Assembly (NCBI GenBank): GCA_945902955.1
Contig: CAMDNO010000001.1
Coordinates: forward strand, 38,724 to 102,723
Length of the DNA stretch: 64,000 nt
Direction: 5' to 3'
Source of the DNA: Porphyromonas cangingivalis
Lineage (GTDB): Bacteria > Bacteroidota > Bacteroidia > Bacteroidales > Paludibacteraceae
The translations under genes were made by a program, and so were the position numbers. Shown here piece after piece: positions 19,911-28,923 of the stretch. Within the stretch, counting starts at the first letter, position 1. Each line of letters opens with the position of its first letter. The notes under the pieces are model-generated. The model had not been told where the DNA came from and ran no database searches. It worked only from the letters and a program-made list of their open reading frames with translations.

Positions 19911-21341
19911 TTAATCATTATAGCTGTGTACTATTTTTGTAAATGGCAGACCGGTTAGCCTGTCACTTTTATCCGTCCGTTTCCGTTGATAAGATGGAAT
20001 GTCTTTGGTTTCGTTTTTCCATTTATCCAACAGAGGCAGAAGGAGTTTGCTTATTCTGAAACTTTCCCAACTACCATCCTCGGCCAGATTATGGAGTTCG
20101 TTGGGGTCATTTTCCAAATCGTATATTTCTACCTGTGTACGCGGAAACTTAAAGTTTTGCCAATAGTTTTGTTTGAGTTTTGAGTTTCGATATGCTTTCA
20201 ACAAACTAAACCAAGCTCCACTTTCGGCTAAGTCGCTTATGTTTCCTACTGGCAAATATGGATACTCGTTTACAATCATTTTATATTTTTCGGTTCTCAC
20301 ACTTTGAATATGTTCGTCGGTTCCATGCCAGTTACGTTCCGAAAACACATATTCGTAGCCTGGTGTATTCAAGTCGTTAAATGCTGGCTTCATGCTTTTG
20401 CCATACATGTGAGCAGGAATTGAAAGCCCCGCCACATCTAAAATGGTGGGCGCTATGTCAATAGTACTGCTCAGATTCTCGTAACGCACATTTTGCAGTG
20501 TTTTATTTTTCCAATACGCAATGAAAGGCGAACGAATACCCGAATCGTAAAGAAAACCTTTCGAACGCGGCATTGGAGAACCATTGTCGCTTAAAAACAG
20601 AATGAGTGTATTTTCTAATAAACCTCTGCTCTCAAGCGTATCCATTATCCTGCCGACATGTGCATCGAGTCTTACAATCTCGTCGTAATAGTGCGCCAGG
20701 TCTTTACGGGTTTGTTTGTCATTTATCATAAATGGCGGCACTTTAATGTCGTTCGGATTAGTTACTTCAGGAGCAATATTCCTTTTAATCTCGTCGTTGG
20801 TATAAGGCCTGTGCGGATCGATAAATCCACACCAGAGGAAAAAGGGCTTTTCTTTCTTTTGATTGAGAAAGTTGTCAATATTACCGAGCATTTTCTCTAT
20901 GGAATAATTGCCTGTAAAATAATCAAACGCGCCATTATCATAATAATCGTATTGCGCACTGCCTTTCTCGCCGATATGCGTTTTGAGCAAAATACCGGTA
21001 TGATAACCCGCTTGTTTGAGATAATAAGGCAGCAGTTTTGTAGTGTCGTTAATTCCTACATGTAAATCCTCGGTGCCTATGGTGTGTGCAAACTGTCCAC
21101 TCATCATGCAGGTACGCGATGGGCTCGATTGAGGTGCTGTATGAAACATGTTTGTGAACATTACACCCTCATGAGCCAGTTTATCAATATTAGGAGTTTT
21201 GATTCCCTTAGTGCCGTAACAACTTAAATCCATGCCTAGATCGTCGGCAATAAATACAACAATATTAGGCTTGTTGTTTTGCTTTTGGGCAAGCAAAAAC
21301 GCACTCAACAAACATAAGCCAATGCTAATTTGTGTTTTCAT
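19911..21341 (-). CDS. Sulfatase, S1 family (Ser-type), sulfamidase-like
   Basis: The start is set at the internal ATG (21341) giving signal peptide MKTQISIGLCLLSAFLLA; the ORF-track start lies inside the preceding sulfatase gene. 477 residues. NIVVFIADDLGMDLSCYG carries the metal-binding aspartates. The maturation signature is S72-S-P-S-R, so formylglycine would come from serine. IFLSDNGSPMPRSKGFLYDSG and the C-terminal DLENDPNELHNLA complete the family pattern. Overall similarity suggests the N-sulfoglucosamine sulfohydrolase group, but the substrate is not certain. The start lies 5 nt after the stop of the upstream sulfatase, implying one transcript. Confidence 0.9.
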   Translation of the reverse strand: MKTQISIGLCLLSAFLLAQKQNNKPNIVVFIADDLGMDLSCYGTKGIKTPNIDKLAHEGVMFTNMFHTAPQSSPSRTCMMSGQFAHTIGTEDLHVGINDTTKLLPYYLKQAGYHTGILLKTHIGEKGSAQYDYYDNGAFDYFTGNYSIEKMLGNIDNFLNQKKEKPFFLWCGFIDPHRPYTNDEIKRNIAPEVTNPNDIKVPPFMINDKQTRKDLAHYYDEIVRLDAHVGRIMDTLESRGLLENTLILFLSDNGSPMPRSKGFLYDSGIRSPFIAYWKNKTLQNVRYENLSSTIDIAPTILDVAGLSIPAHMYGKSMKPAFNDLNTPGYEYVFSERNWHGTDEHIQSVRTEKYKMIVNEYPYLPVGNISDLAESGAWFSLLKAYRNSKLKQNYWQNFKFPRTQVEIYDLENDPNELHNLAEDGSWESFRISKLLLPLLDKWKNETKDIPSYQRKRTDKSDRLTGLPFTKIVHSYND

Positions 21342-21346
21342 ATTTA

Positions 21347-23005
21347 TTACTTTTGTTGTTTTGCGTCTCTTCTTTTTCGCAATTCCGAATACGGTACAAC
21401 CTGGTTTTTCGACGACCATTTGTTGTACATTTTTGTCATTTTTCGAGCAATGCCAGGGTGTTTTTCAATCAAATTATTTAATTCTGATCGATCATTTTCA
21501 ATATCATACAATTCCCATGGATAAGTTGTATCTGTTTTATCTTCATATTGTGATACTAATTTCCATTTACCCATTCTTACAGCGCGATTGCCCTCGTGTT
21601 CCCAATACAACACTTTTCTTGTTTTGGATTTTTTACCTTCAAAAATAGGCAACAGACTTTGCCCTTCGAGTGGTAAAATTGTATTTTCCTTATATTGTTT
21701 TGGATATGAGGTGTTTGCTACATCAACCAATGTAGGCATTATATCAGTAATGTGAGCCATTTGTCTGCTTATGACACCTGATTTAAACTTTTCGGGATAC
21801 CAGGCAATAAAAGGAGAAGAAATACCACCTTCGTGTGCCCAATGTTTGAATTGCCTGAAAGGAGTATTGCTGGCATTAGCCCAATGATAATCGTATCCTT
21901 CGAATGAATGAGGAGAGCCGGGAACTGCATTGGGGTCGCCTTTGCGGGCAGGTTCATGACAGCCACCATTGTCCGATAAAAATAATATCTTGGTATTTTT
22001 GTCGTAGCCATTCTGACGGAGATTTTCGAGTAAACGCCCGATATTTTGATCCATTCGGTCAATCATAGCAGCATACACAGCCATCCAATGATCCCAGCGA
22101 ATTTTTTCTTTTTCAGAAAGGGTATTCCATGCAGGTACAATGTTGTGTCGTTCACTCAATGGCCAGTTTTTATCAACAATGCCCATTTCAATCATTCTAT
22201 TGTATCGGTTTATCCTCAGGCTATCCCAACCACCATTCATATATTTTCCTTTGTATTTTTCAATATCACTTTCGAAAGCATGCAAAGGCCAGTGTGGAGC
22301 AGTATAAGCCAGATACAGGAAAAAAGGTTTGTCCGCTAAGGTTGCCTTTTGTTCGTTGATGTATTTTATAGCTCTGTCGGTGTAGGCATCGGTGGCGTAC
22401 CATTGCGAGCCATCTTCATTTTTCATTAGTTTATAGGCGGTGGTGTTTGTAGTAATCCATTCGCCCGGAGGAACTGAGTCCTTGCCTTCAACAGTAAACC
22501 GACGTCCTTTCTGAATGCCAAAATAATGACCGGTTGTATTGTCTGAACTTCCATATTGTTTTTCGAAACCTCTGTCCATTGGCGAACTTCCTTCGGTCCA
22601 CCCCACATGCCATTTACCCGAAATAAAAGTAGAGTAACCAGCTGATTTAAGGACTTCGGCCAATGTGACGCTGTTGAGGTCGATTTGTGTTTGATAAGCC
22701 GGCAAATCGTCGCCTGGCTGCAACATGTCGCCCACACCTACCTGATGTGGATACAGTCCTGTTAGCAATGCAGCACGAGATGGACAGCTGCGGGCTGCAT
22801 TGTAAAATTGCGTCATCCGAACTCCCTCTGATGACAGTCTATCGAGATTAGGAGTTTTGATTTCGGAACCAAAACAACCAATATCGCTATAGCCCATATC
22901 GTCGGCAAGAATTACAATAATATTAGGTCTTTCGGTAGCTTGTGCTTGTAGCTGACATACACTTAAAGTAGCAGCCGGTAAAAATGATAATACTTTTAGT
23001 TTCAT
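21347..23005 (-). CDS. Arylsulfatase-type sulfatase, S1 family (Ser-type)
   Basis: The start is set at the internal ATG (23005), which yields signal peptide MKLKVLSFLPAATLSVCQLQA; the ORF-track start at 23077 lies within leader B. 553 residues. PNIIVILADDMGYSDIGCFG binds the metal. The signature is S73-C-P-S-R: the residue two before proline is serine, and the cysteine sits at the variable position. GKWHVGW, FLSDNGGCHEPARKG and LYDIENDRSELNNL follow. It would remove sulfate esters from a polysaccharide in the periplasm. It is the first gene of a two-sulfatase unit preceded by a structured leader, and a broken copy of its 5' end lies 0.4 kb upstream. Confidence 0.92.
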   Translation of the reverse strand: MKLKVLSFLPAATLSVCQLQAQATERPNIIVILADDMGYSDIGCFGSEIKTPNLDRLSSEGVRMTQFYNAARSCPSRAALLTGLYPHQVGVGDMLQPGDDLPAYQTQIDLNSVTLAEVLKSAGYSTFISGKWHVGWTEGSSPMDRGFEKQYGSSDNTTGHYFGIQKGRRFTVEGKDSVPPGEWITTNTTAYKLMKNEDGSQWYATDAYTDRAIKYINEQKATLADKPFFLYLAYTAPHWPLHAFESDIEKYKGKYMNGGWDSLRINRYNRMIEMGIVDKNWPLSERHNIVPAWNTLSEKEKIRWDHWMAVYAAMIDRMDQNIGRLLENLRQNGYDKNTKILFLSDNGGCHEPARKGDPNAVPGSPHSFEGYDYHWANASNTPFRQFKHWAHEGGISSPFIAWYPEKFKSGVISRQMAHITDIMPTLVDVANTSYPKQYKENTILPLEGQSLLPIFEGKKSKTRKVLYWEHEGNRAVRMGKWKLVSQYEDKTDTTYPWELYDIENDRSELNNLIEKHPGIARKMTKMYNKWSSKNQVVPYSELRKRRDAKQQK

Positions 23006-23033
23006 GTGTTTATAATTATTTTTTAATTGCCAC

Positions 23034-23108
23034 ATGGAACTCACATAACAAAATTTAATCATGCCCCTGTGGGTCAAAATAGATTAAATTTTGTCATGTT
23101 CGTTTCAT
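23034..23108 (-). promoter_or_regulatory. Structured 5' leader B (75-nt imperfect palindrome)
   Basis: On the minus strand ATGAAACGAACATG opens the element and GTTCCAT closes it, the two ends being complementary. Inside is a perfect 13-bp stem ACAAAATTTAATC/GATTAAATTTTGT (23048-23060 with 23082-23094) and a loop containing CCCCTGTGGG. It ends 28 nt before the sulfatase start codon. Leader C has the same architecture and a similar spacer. Confidence 0.65.
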
Positions 23109-23116
23109 AAATTTAT

Positions 23117-23273
23117 TTAGTTTGCGGGCGAAAGTATAAGCAAAGCACCTCCACCTTGCTTTAGACTAAGAGTTATACTCCGACGGAGATTTAATCTCAT
23201 ATAAAGCTGCATTTAATGTTACATTAAATACAAGCAATGAAGAGATAATTATTAATTTAATTTGAGTTTTCAT
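23117..23273 (-). pseudogene. Gene relic: signal peptide joined to a C-terminal tail
   Basis: Leftwards from an ATG at 23273 the sequence encodes MKTQIKLIIISSLLVFNVTL followed by NAALYEIKSPSEYNS and a stop. In another frame the same stretch ends with SITLSLKQGGGALLILSPAN and a TAA at 23117-23119, a typical C-terminal beta-strand tail of an exported glycan enzyme. The body of the gene has been deleted, leaving both ends. The start lies 29 nt after leader C, so the leader outlived its gene. The parent family cannot be named. Confidence 0.6.
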
Positions 23274-23302
23274 CTGTTTATATTTTATTTTTTTATTGTC
23301 AG

Positions 23303-23371
23303 ATGGAACTTACCATGTTAAAATAATCATTGCCTTGTGTGTTAATAATTATTTTAACATGGACGTTTCAT
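23303..23371 (-). promoter_or_regulatory. Structured 5' leader C (69-nt near-perfect palindrome)
   Basis: The arm ATGGAACTTACCATG continuing into TTAAAATAAT pairs almost perfectly with the other side, ATTATTTTAACATGGACG followed by TTTCAT. The loop contains GCCTTGTGTGTT, resembling the loop of leader B. On the minus strand it begins ATGAAACGTCCATG and ends 29 nt before the start of the relic at 23273. It directly adjoins the sulfatase relic on its other side. Confidence 0.65.
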
Positions 23372-23387
23372 TTGTTACTATCATTAC

Positions 23388-23490
23388 AGCCCATATCATC
23401 GACAAGAATAACTAAAACATTTAGGACTTTCGGTGTTATGTTTTTGTGCTTGTAGCTAACATATTCATAAGTTAGCAGCTGGTAAAACAC
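23388..23490 (-). pseudogene. Relic of a sulfatase N-terminus
   Basis: Closely similar by eye to 22890-22985, the 5' part of the intact sulfatase. In one frame it reads PKVLNVLVILVDDMGC, matching the RPNIIVILADDMGY metal-binding start of S1 sulfatases, while the signal-peptide part is frame-shifted and interrupted by stops. Homology ends where leader C begins. It is a duplicated and decayed copy. Nothing else coding was seen between it and 23525. Confidence 0.7.
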
Positions 23491-23525
23491 AAAGAGATGA
23501 TTTATTTATTACAAAAACTTATAAA

Positions 23526-26129
23526 TTATCGCTTCACACATCTAAACCCAATAGTAGAAGTGCGGTCGTAGCCCGGATACATTAAAAAGAATTTAACATG
23601 CGAAGTTGGCTTTTGCGCACCACCTACTTCATTGCCTTTTTCGGCTCCCGGAATATACCACAACGAGCTTGGGGTAGTCCAGCGACTGCAACCGCCACGC
23701 AGACTTATCGAATAATTAAAACCGTCGAAGCGCAGACTCTCGTTGAGTTCATATACCTCGTTGAATTTAAAACCGCCTTTTTGTTTTTCGGTAGCTAATT
23801 GCCATTCCCATTCGGTAGGGAGTTGCATGCCTGCCCAGTTGGCAAAAGCACGGGCATCGTCAAGGCAAACATACACCACAGGGTCGTTTTTGATTGCTAC
23901 AGGGCATTTGTTTCCATTCCAATGTTTCAGAAAATTTTCTTTATATCGGGGCGTGTATCCTGTTTCGTTCATAAATTGTTCAAACTGAGCATTAGTCACC
24001 ACGCGTGGCATAATACCAAAAGCATCGATTTGCGCTTTGTAGCTATGACTCACAAATGGTCGTCCGTTTTTGTAGCTGAGTTTCAGGTCGTGATTGTCTT
24101 TGGCATCCTCGTCTGGGTAACATTTGCCTTCGCGCCAGATATGTTCGGCTGTAAGTGTACTATCTACAGCATATAATTGAAGTAATGGTGTTTCGAAAGT
24201 GGTATTTCTAGTTGTTTTATACTTGTACGCAAGCGGTTTTTTCAACGATAATTCCACTTCGTATGTATCGTTTGCAGGTAGTTTCCGCGCAGTTTCTCTT
24301 TTTTGAGTTTTCATTAGCTTTTTCAACTCACTACTCAACTCATTCTCTGTTTGGAGCAAGCAGCCAAAATCATTGACTGCAATTTTTACAAAATACTTTC
24401 CTTTTTCAGCATAAGGCTTAAGTTCCGTTCCATTCCAAATGTCGTAATAATGCGCATTAAGATTTTGTATCGGATAATTAAGTTGATTTGTGGTATTGGC
24501 TGTATCCACAAAATTTGTAATCACAAAATCGTTGTGTGTCCATTCGCTGGCAATAATGTGTTTGTTGGCAGTAGGCATAAGCGGCCTCCAATTGTCGGTA
24601 ATATACAAATTACCAACCGATTGCCACACAGCATTCATTTTACGAAGTATTTTGCGATGGTCGGCACTCCATAGGTTCATAGCACCAAATATATTTTCCC
24701 ACAATTGCAAGCCCTGTCCGTTTATCCACGCATGTGCCATAATGGGTTTCCGTTCTTTCAACATCCTTTTGATGTAATACTGTTTGTGGTCGGGCATTAA
24801 CCATTTAAAATGCGACAAATCGGTATAATTGTACGGGTGAATTTCTTGCCCCCACGACGATGTAAGTGCATCGCGTCCTATCAAATCTTTGGCTTCGGGC
24901 AAAGTTTCGGTGGTAAATGCCACTGTTTTGCCGCGTTTACGCACTTCGTCGCGAATAGAATTCTCAACTTCAAATAATGAAATTACACCTTTTGAGCAAC
25001 GCCATGTATCAAGGTAAACGCCATCGGCATTACTTTCGTCGAGCACTTTGGCCAATTCTACATAGTCGTGATTTTTAGGACGGTTGGTATCCAAATCCCA
25101 AGGATTGTAAGTAATAAAAACTTTCACTCCATTTTTGTGAAAATCGGATACTATTTGTTGTATACCTTTCATGCCTTCGGGCATTGAGCGCAGCATTTCA
25201 AACTGATTTCGCTCATCGATGCCAATATTCGGATACGAATGCCAAAGCACCACCGAATGAATTCCACCAAATTCCTTACGCATGGTTTTGCAGTATTCGT
25301 TAACGAGGTAATTCCCCTTTTTATTATCCCAGAATTTGGCATCCCACACAAACACAAATCCCATCACGTAATTTTGATGCGTCCATGCCAGCTCGTCGGA
25401 TATTTTTAAAGTTGAATGCTGAGCCTGAGATTTTTGATAATCTTCAATGCTGGTTTTCACAAGGTTTCGTTCCGGATTTTGTGAAACGTCAAAAGTGATA
25501 TCGTTCAAAAACAATTTAAACTTCTCTGAAACAGGATTTAATGCGATTTCGGGAGCAATACTGTAGGTGTTTGCATCAAAGTCAGGCACAGTGAGTGTTT
25601 TCGAAAACGTTGTCCATTGTTGCGAACCTTCGATAATTATACTATCAGTTTTCTCCAATCGCTTACGCACATCGTAGCTCAATTCTTTTCCTTTGAATTT
25701 CAGACTGTAATTCACATAAAAAACAATCCTTTTTCCGGAATTTCTCACTTTTCCCTGAATAGTAATTTTTTCGCCCGGAGTTAATTTTAATTGATACACG
25801 AACTTATCAAAATGAAATACAGTATTCCTTTTTGCCGGAAATTCACAGTACAAATAGGGTTCAATTTTCCCGATTTGTTGGCGCACTTTTGTTCTGTAGT
25901 CCACAATTTGTTTGTACCACTCGTTCCATTTTCCGGCCTCAGGAGCTCTGATGAACGAATCGTTGTATTCCAATCCTTCAACAAAATGCCACGACACTTG
26001 ATCGTTGTCGTTGCCAATAGTCCATTGCGAATAAGGGATAGTAGTTGTTTGCGAATTTACAGAGAATCCCAAAGCAAGAAAAAAAATCACCGAAATTAAA
26101 ATCCTGTTTATCATACTGTTATTTTTCAT
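23526..26129 (-). CDS. Secreted TIM-barrel hydrolase fused to an FGE-sulfatase (SUMF1-like) domain
   Basis: 867 residues; signal peptide ILISVIFFLALGFSVNS, starting at 26129 or at the in-frame ATG of MINRIL (26114). Residues 40-230 look like a beta-sandwich. Residues 260-600 form a barrel with VVLWHSYPNIGID, NGVKVFITYNPWDLDTNR, DGVYLDTWRCSKG and VAFTTETLPEA, resembling uncharacterised glycosidases. Residues 690-867 are an FGE-sulfatase fold: VTNAQFEQFMNETGY, DDARAFANWAGMQLPTEWEW, SISLRGGCSRW and STIGFRCVK. The paired catalytic cysteines of true formylglycine-generating enzymes are not evident, so the C-terminal domain is more likely structural or sugar-binding. It overlaps the GH78 gene by 11 nt, suggesting translational coupling. 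Confidence 0.75.
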   Translation of the reverse strand: MKNNSMINRILISVIFFLALGFSVNSQTTTIPYSQWTIGNDNDQVSWHFVEGLEYNDSFIRAPEAGKWNEWYKQIVDYRTKVRQQIGKIEPYLYCEFPAKRNTVFHFDKFVYQLKLTPGEKITIQGKVRNSGKRIVFYVNYSLKFKGKELSYDVRKRLEKTDSIIIEGSQQWTTFSKTLTVPDFDANTYSIAPEIALNPVSEKFKLFLNDITFDVSQNPERNLVKTSIEDYQKSQAQHSTLKISDELAWTHQNYVMGFVFVWDAKFWDNKKGNYLVNEYCKTMRKEFGGIHSVVLWHSYPNIGIDERNQFEMLRSMPEGMKGIQQIVSDFHKNGVKVFITYNPWDLDTNRPKNHDYVELAKVLDESNADGVYLDTWRCSKGVISLFEVENSIRDEVRKRGKTVAFTTETLPEAKDLIGRDALTSSWGQEIHPYNYTDLSHFKWLMPDHKQYYIKRMLKERKPIMAHAWINGQGLQLWENIFGAMNLWSADHRKILRKMNAVWQSVGNLYITDNWRPLMPTANKHIIASEWTHNDFVITNFVDTANTTNQLNYPIQNLNAHYYDIWNGTELKPYAEKGKYFVKIAVNDFGCLLQTENELSSELKKLMKTQKRETARKLPANDTYEVELSLKKPLAYKYKTTRNTTFETPLLQLYAVDSTLTAEHIWREGKCYPDEDAKDNHDLKLSYKNGRPFVSHSYKAQIDAFGIMPRVVTNAQFEQFMNETGYTPRYKENFLKHWNGNKCPVAIKNDPVVYVCLDDARAFANWAGMQLPTEWEWQLATEKQKGGFKFNEVYELNESLRFDGFNYSISLRGGCSRWTTPSSLWYIPGAEKGNEVGGAQKPTSHVKFFLMYPGYDRTSTIGFRCVKR

Positions 26130-28923
26130 TTTTTATCAATTTATATTCTGCCAGTCGCCCACGTGGTTCCACTACCACGGGCACTCCAGCAGGAGTTTTA
26201 TAATTCACGAACAATACATTTCCCTGTATTTTCCAATCCACCGTAACTAGTCCTTTGGGGTGCGGCACTGTACCTTTTGCCCACGATACAGAACCTGATT
26301 GTGGGCGAATATAGATGGTGTCGGGCGATGCATAACCCGGAAAACCTAAATCGACTCCCAAGATCTGCGAACTCATATAATAGGTGGGTGAACTTGCCCA
26401 CGCATGACTGAGGGTAGATTTTCCATCGCGGTTAAAATCCTCCCAAGTCAGGTCGTTCACTTCATAAACCATTTTACCCCAATGTGTGCGTATAAAGTTT
26501 TCGGCAGTTTCCACATTTCCTGCCTGATAAAGCGAAGCCAATGCATAAAAACCACCATAAGGAGTAGTGAGTTGTTTGCGATTAATGGGTGCGCCAATAT
26601 TGATTAAAGCATCGTTAAACCAATGCTGAATGCGTTTATCCTGTACGGCAGCAGGTATTTTCCAGACCGATGCCAGCGAACTCGAAATCACATGGCGGGT
26701 AGGAAGCACCTTTCCATTTTTAAAACCATCCACAAAATTGCCAGCTGTTTCGTCCCAGCATTTTGCAAGCATAAATTGCTTTATTTCGTTTGCCATTGCA
26801 TTATAATCAGCTGCGTCCTGTGGCTTATCCACTATTTTTGCCAACACAGCCATATTGCTGAATGATGCATATATATAAGATTGCAGCGCGGTTAAATCTG
26901 CTGTTTTTTCTAAATTTATCCATTCGACAAACACACGACTAATACGGTATAACTCGTTGGGCTGACGGCTTTTGTGCAACATTCGAAGATAATTAGCATA
27001 CAGCGGATATACTTCTTGCGCAAAGGCTTTGTCGTTGAACTGACGAATATACCACGAAGCCACCAACAAATTTATAAGTGGGAAATCGGCATGAATGGTA
27101 GGAGCAAAATCGGTATAAGTTTTACTGTATTGCTGATTAAACAAACGAATGGTGTGCTTCGCGAGTCGCGGGTCGCCGCTTGTAGCCAGCGTAGTGGCAA
27201 ACTCTGGAAACATATCGCCCGCATAATGTCCGCGTTCACGAAAAGGCGTATCGGTGTACGAATCCTCAGAACAAACCTGCAAAGTGCGCCACCCCATTTC
27301 CCAAATATTATTGAACAAAGGATCGGAACAACTAAAGCTACCTGTTTTCTCAAAATCATAAACTTGCCTATTGATACCCACTTTGTTGATTGTTACAGGC
27401 GTGTTATTATTTCGAACATTAACTTGCAAATACCGCAAACCGTACGGACGGAATGTTTCGAAATAACCGCTGCCGTCGGACACAAAGCGGGCAATGGCAT
27501 TGATTTCGAATCGTCGGAACAAGGTAACCAGTGAATCCTTCAAATCTTCGCTCCACACAAGGTCGAATGTCGTACCTACAGGTGCATCAACTTTCAAAAA
27601 CACGCGTCCTAAATGTATCGTTCCAAAATCGTACACAACTGCCTGATTGGCATTAGCAGGTACTACAATACTCTCCGTTTTTAAAGGATTAACCGTTATT
27701 TTTTTCTTTTCGAGCCAGGCAATTTCCTTGGCCGGATTGTACAAAGGTTCAGTGCCTGAAACTTTCAACCACTTGAATTTTAATTTTTCGGGTTCTGATG
27801 GGCAAATATTGTCTGTTACCATAGCCTTCAATTTTTCAACTTCTATGGGTTCGGTCTGTGCAAAACGAAGCGTATCGTTTAGTTTTTTACGAACAGAGAA
27901 CTGCAAATTATGCGTGGCAGGCAAAGCCAACATGCCATCCAAATTGCTCCATATTATTTCCTGTACCGAGAAGTAGGAATTCCAACCTTTGTTCAGACGA
28001 ACGGTTGCATTGCTTCGAAACACTTTATCGGGTTGCCCAGTTATTTTGATTAATTGTCCATTTATCCAGTATTTTCCCCAGCTGAAACCCATTTCAATAT
28101 CCTGCTCTACGGGTGAATAAATAAAACTGTAGCTCAGAATACCACGTTGGTCGCGGGGATTTTCTACATTTTCGTAATACGACGACCATTTGTAAACCAT
28201 TTCGCCTGCCGATAAATCGAGTTTATTTACTGCAAATTTTGGTGAAAATGCAGTGTTAGTAAGCAAGGGAATAGTCCGGGGAGCCAATTTGCCAAAATAT
28301 TGCTGATTTTTTAGCAAAGTTGTTTTTTTCCACAATTTTGGTTGGATAGTAGCCGATTTCCAGTCGTCGGGTTCCATGCGTGCATCCAGGATCTCGACAG
28401 GCCCCTGTGCAAACGAGAAACGGGGTGATAGCGGGTTGTAACCCATTGCTTTGCGGCATATCCAGCTGCCGGGAGTGGCCAGCGAAATGTTATCAACAGT
28501 AGATTTAATATTCCCCCAGGCAATAAAGCCTGCCGTTCCCATAGGTATTTGATAGGTATGAATTCCGTTGGTTTGAACCTTTACAGCTACTATATTCCTA
28601 CCCGATTTTAAATAAGGAGCAATGTTTATACTATCGTAGTAAGGATTTGTTTCGTAACTTCGAATAGGTCCGAAATTGACAAATTCGCCATTTACATAAA
28701 GATTGTAAAGTGATTTTGCATACAGTTTTATCGTTGCGTTATCAGGAACAGTTTTCAACTCAAATTCGTTTCTGAAATAAGCATACACATTGCGTCCTTC
28801 GCCTTTTTCGTCAATCCATACGTACGAAGGTTCTTTTACGATTACAGATTTAGTGGAAAAGGCTAAAACCTGCTGAAAAACAAGAAAAAACAAAGTTACA
28901 TTTCTTAAACTCAGGAGTCTCAT
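26119..28923 (-). CDS. GH78 alpha-L-rhamnosidase
   Basis: A 934-residue exported enzyme (signal peptide to about residue 22, VFQQVLAFS). N-terminal beta-sandwich modules contain LYAKSLYNLYVNGEFVNFGP and GRNIVAVKVQTNG. The barrel carries the catalytic block DTPFRERGHYAGD at residues 558-570, with the spaced Asp, Glu and Asp of GH78. The C-terminal domain includes TLSHAWASSPTYYMSSQILG. It hydrolyses terminal alpha-L-rhamnosides with inversion. Unlike the other GH78 here it keeps the canonical motif, so the two probably attack different linkages. Its stop overlaps the start of the FGE-fusion gene. Confidence 0.92.
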   Translation of the reverse strand: MRLLSLRNVTLFFLVFQQVLAFSTKSVIVKEPSYVWIDEKGEGRNVYAYFRNEFELKTVPDNATIKLYAKSLYNLYVNGEFVNFGPIRSYETNPYYDSINIAPYLKSGRNIVAVKVQTNGIHTYQIPMGTAGFIAWGNIKSTVDNISLATPGSWICRKAMGYNPLSPRFSFAQGPVEILDARMEPDDWKSATIQPKLWKKTTLLKNQQYFGKLAPRTIPLLTNTAFSPKFAVNKLDLSAGEMVYKWSSYYENVENPRDQRGILSYSFIYSPVEQDIEMGFSWGKYWINGQLIKITGQPDKVFRSNATVRLNKGWNSYFSVQEIIWSNLDGMLALPATHNLQFSVRKKLNDTLRFAQTEPIEVEKLKAMVTDNICPSEPEKLKFKWLKVSGTEPLYNPAKEIAWLEKKKITVNPLKTESIVVPANANQAVVYDFGTIHLGRVFLKVDAPVGTTFDLVWSEDLKDSLVTLFRRFEINAIARFVSDGSGYFETFRPYGLRYLQVNVRNNNTPVTINKVGINRQVYDFEKTGSFSCSDPLFNNIWEMGWRTLQVCSEDSYTDTPFRERGHYAGDMFPEFATTLATSGDPRLAKHTIRLFNQQYSKTYTDFAPTIHADFPLINLLVASWYIRQFNDKAFAQEVYPLYANYLRMLHKSRQPNELYRISRVFVEWINLEKTADLTALQSYIYASFSNMAVLAKIVDKPQDAADYNAMANEIKQFMLAKCWDETAGNFVDGFKNGKVLPTRHVISSSLASVWKIPAAVQDKRIQHWFNDALINIGAPINRKQLTTPYGGFYALASLYQAGNVETAENFIRTHWGKMVYEVNDLTWEDFNRDGKSTLSHAWASSPTYYMSSQILGVDLGFPGYASPDTIYIRPQSGSVSWAKGTVPHPKGLVTVDWKIQGNVLFVNYKTPAGVPVVVEPRGRLAEYKLIKNEK

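Noticed and set aside
21232-21648. 138-residue hydrophobic plus-strand ORF as a membrane protein
   Set aside because: It overlaps two tightly linked sulfatase genes in antisense; hydrophobic, phenylalanine-rich composition arises from lysine-rich codons on the opposite strand.
21347-23005. Cys-type sulfatase signature (CPSR)
   Set aside because: The modified residue is two before the proline; in SCPSR that is serine, and the cysteine is the variable position.
23034-23371. Leaders B and C as integron attC sites flanking a cassette
   Set aside because: They are palindromic and flank a relic, but lack the R/L box core (RYYYAAC/GTTRRRY) and no integrase is present; their fixed distance to start codons fits a leader element better.
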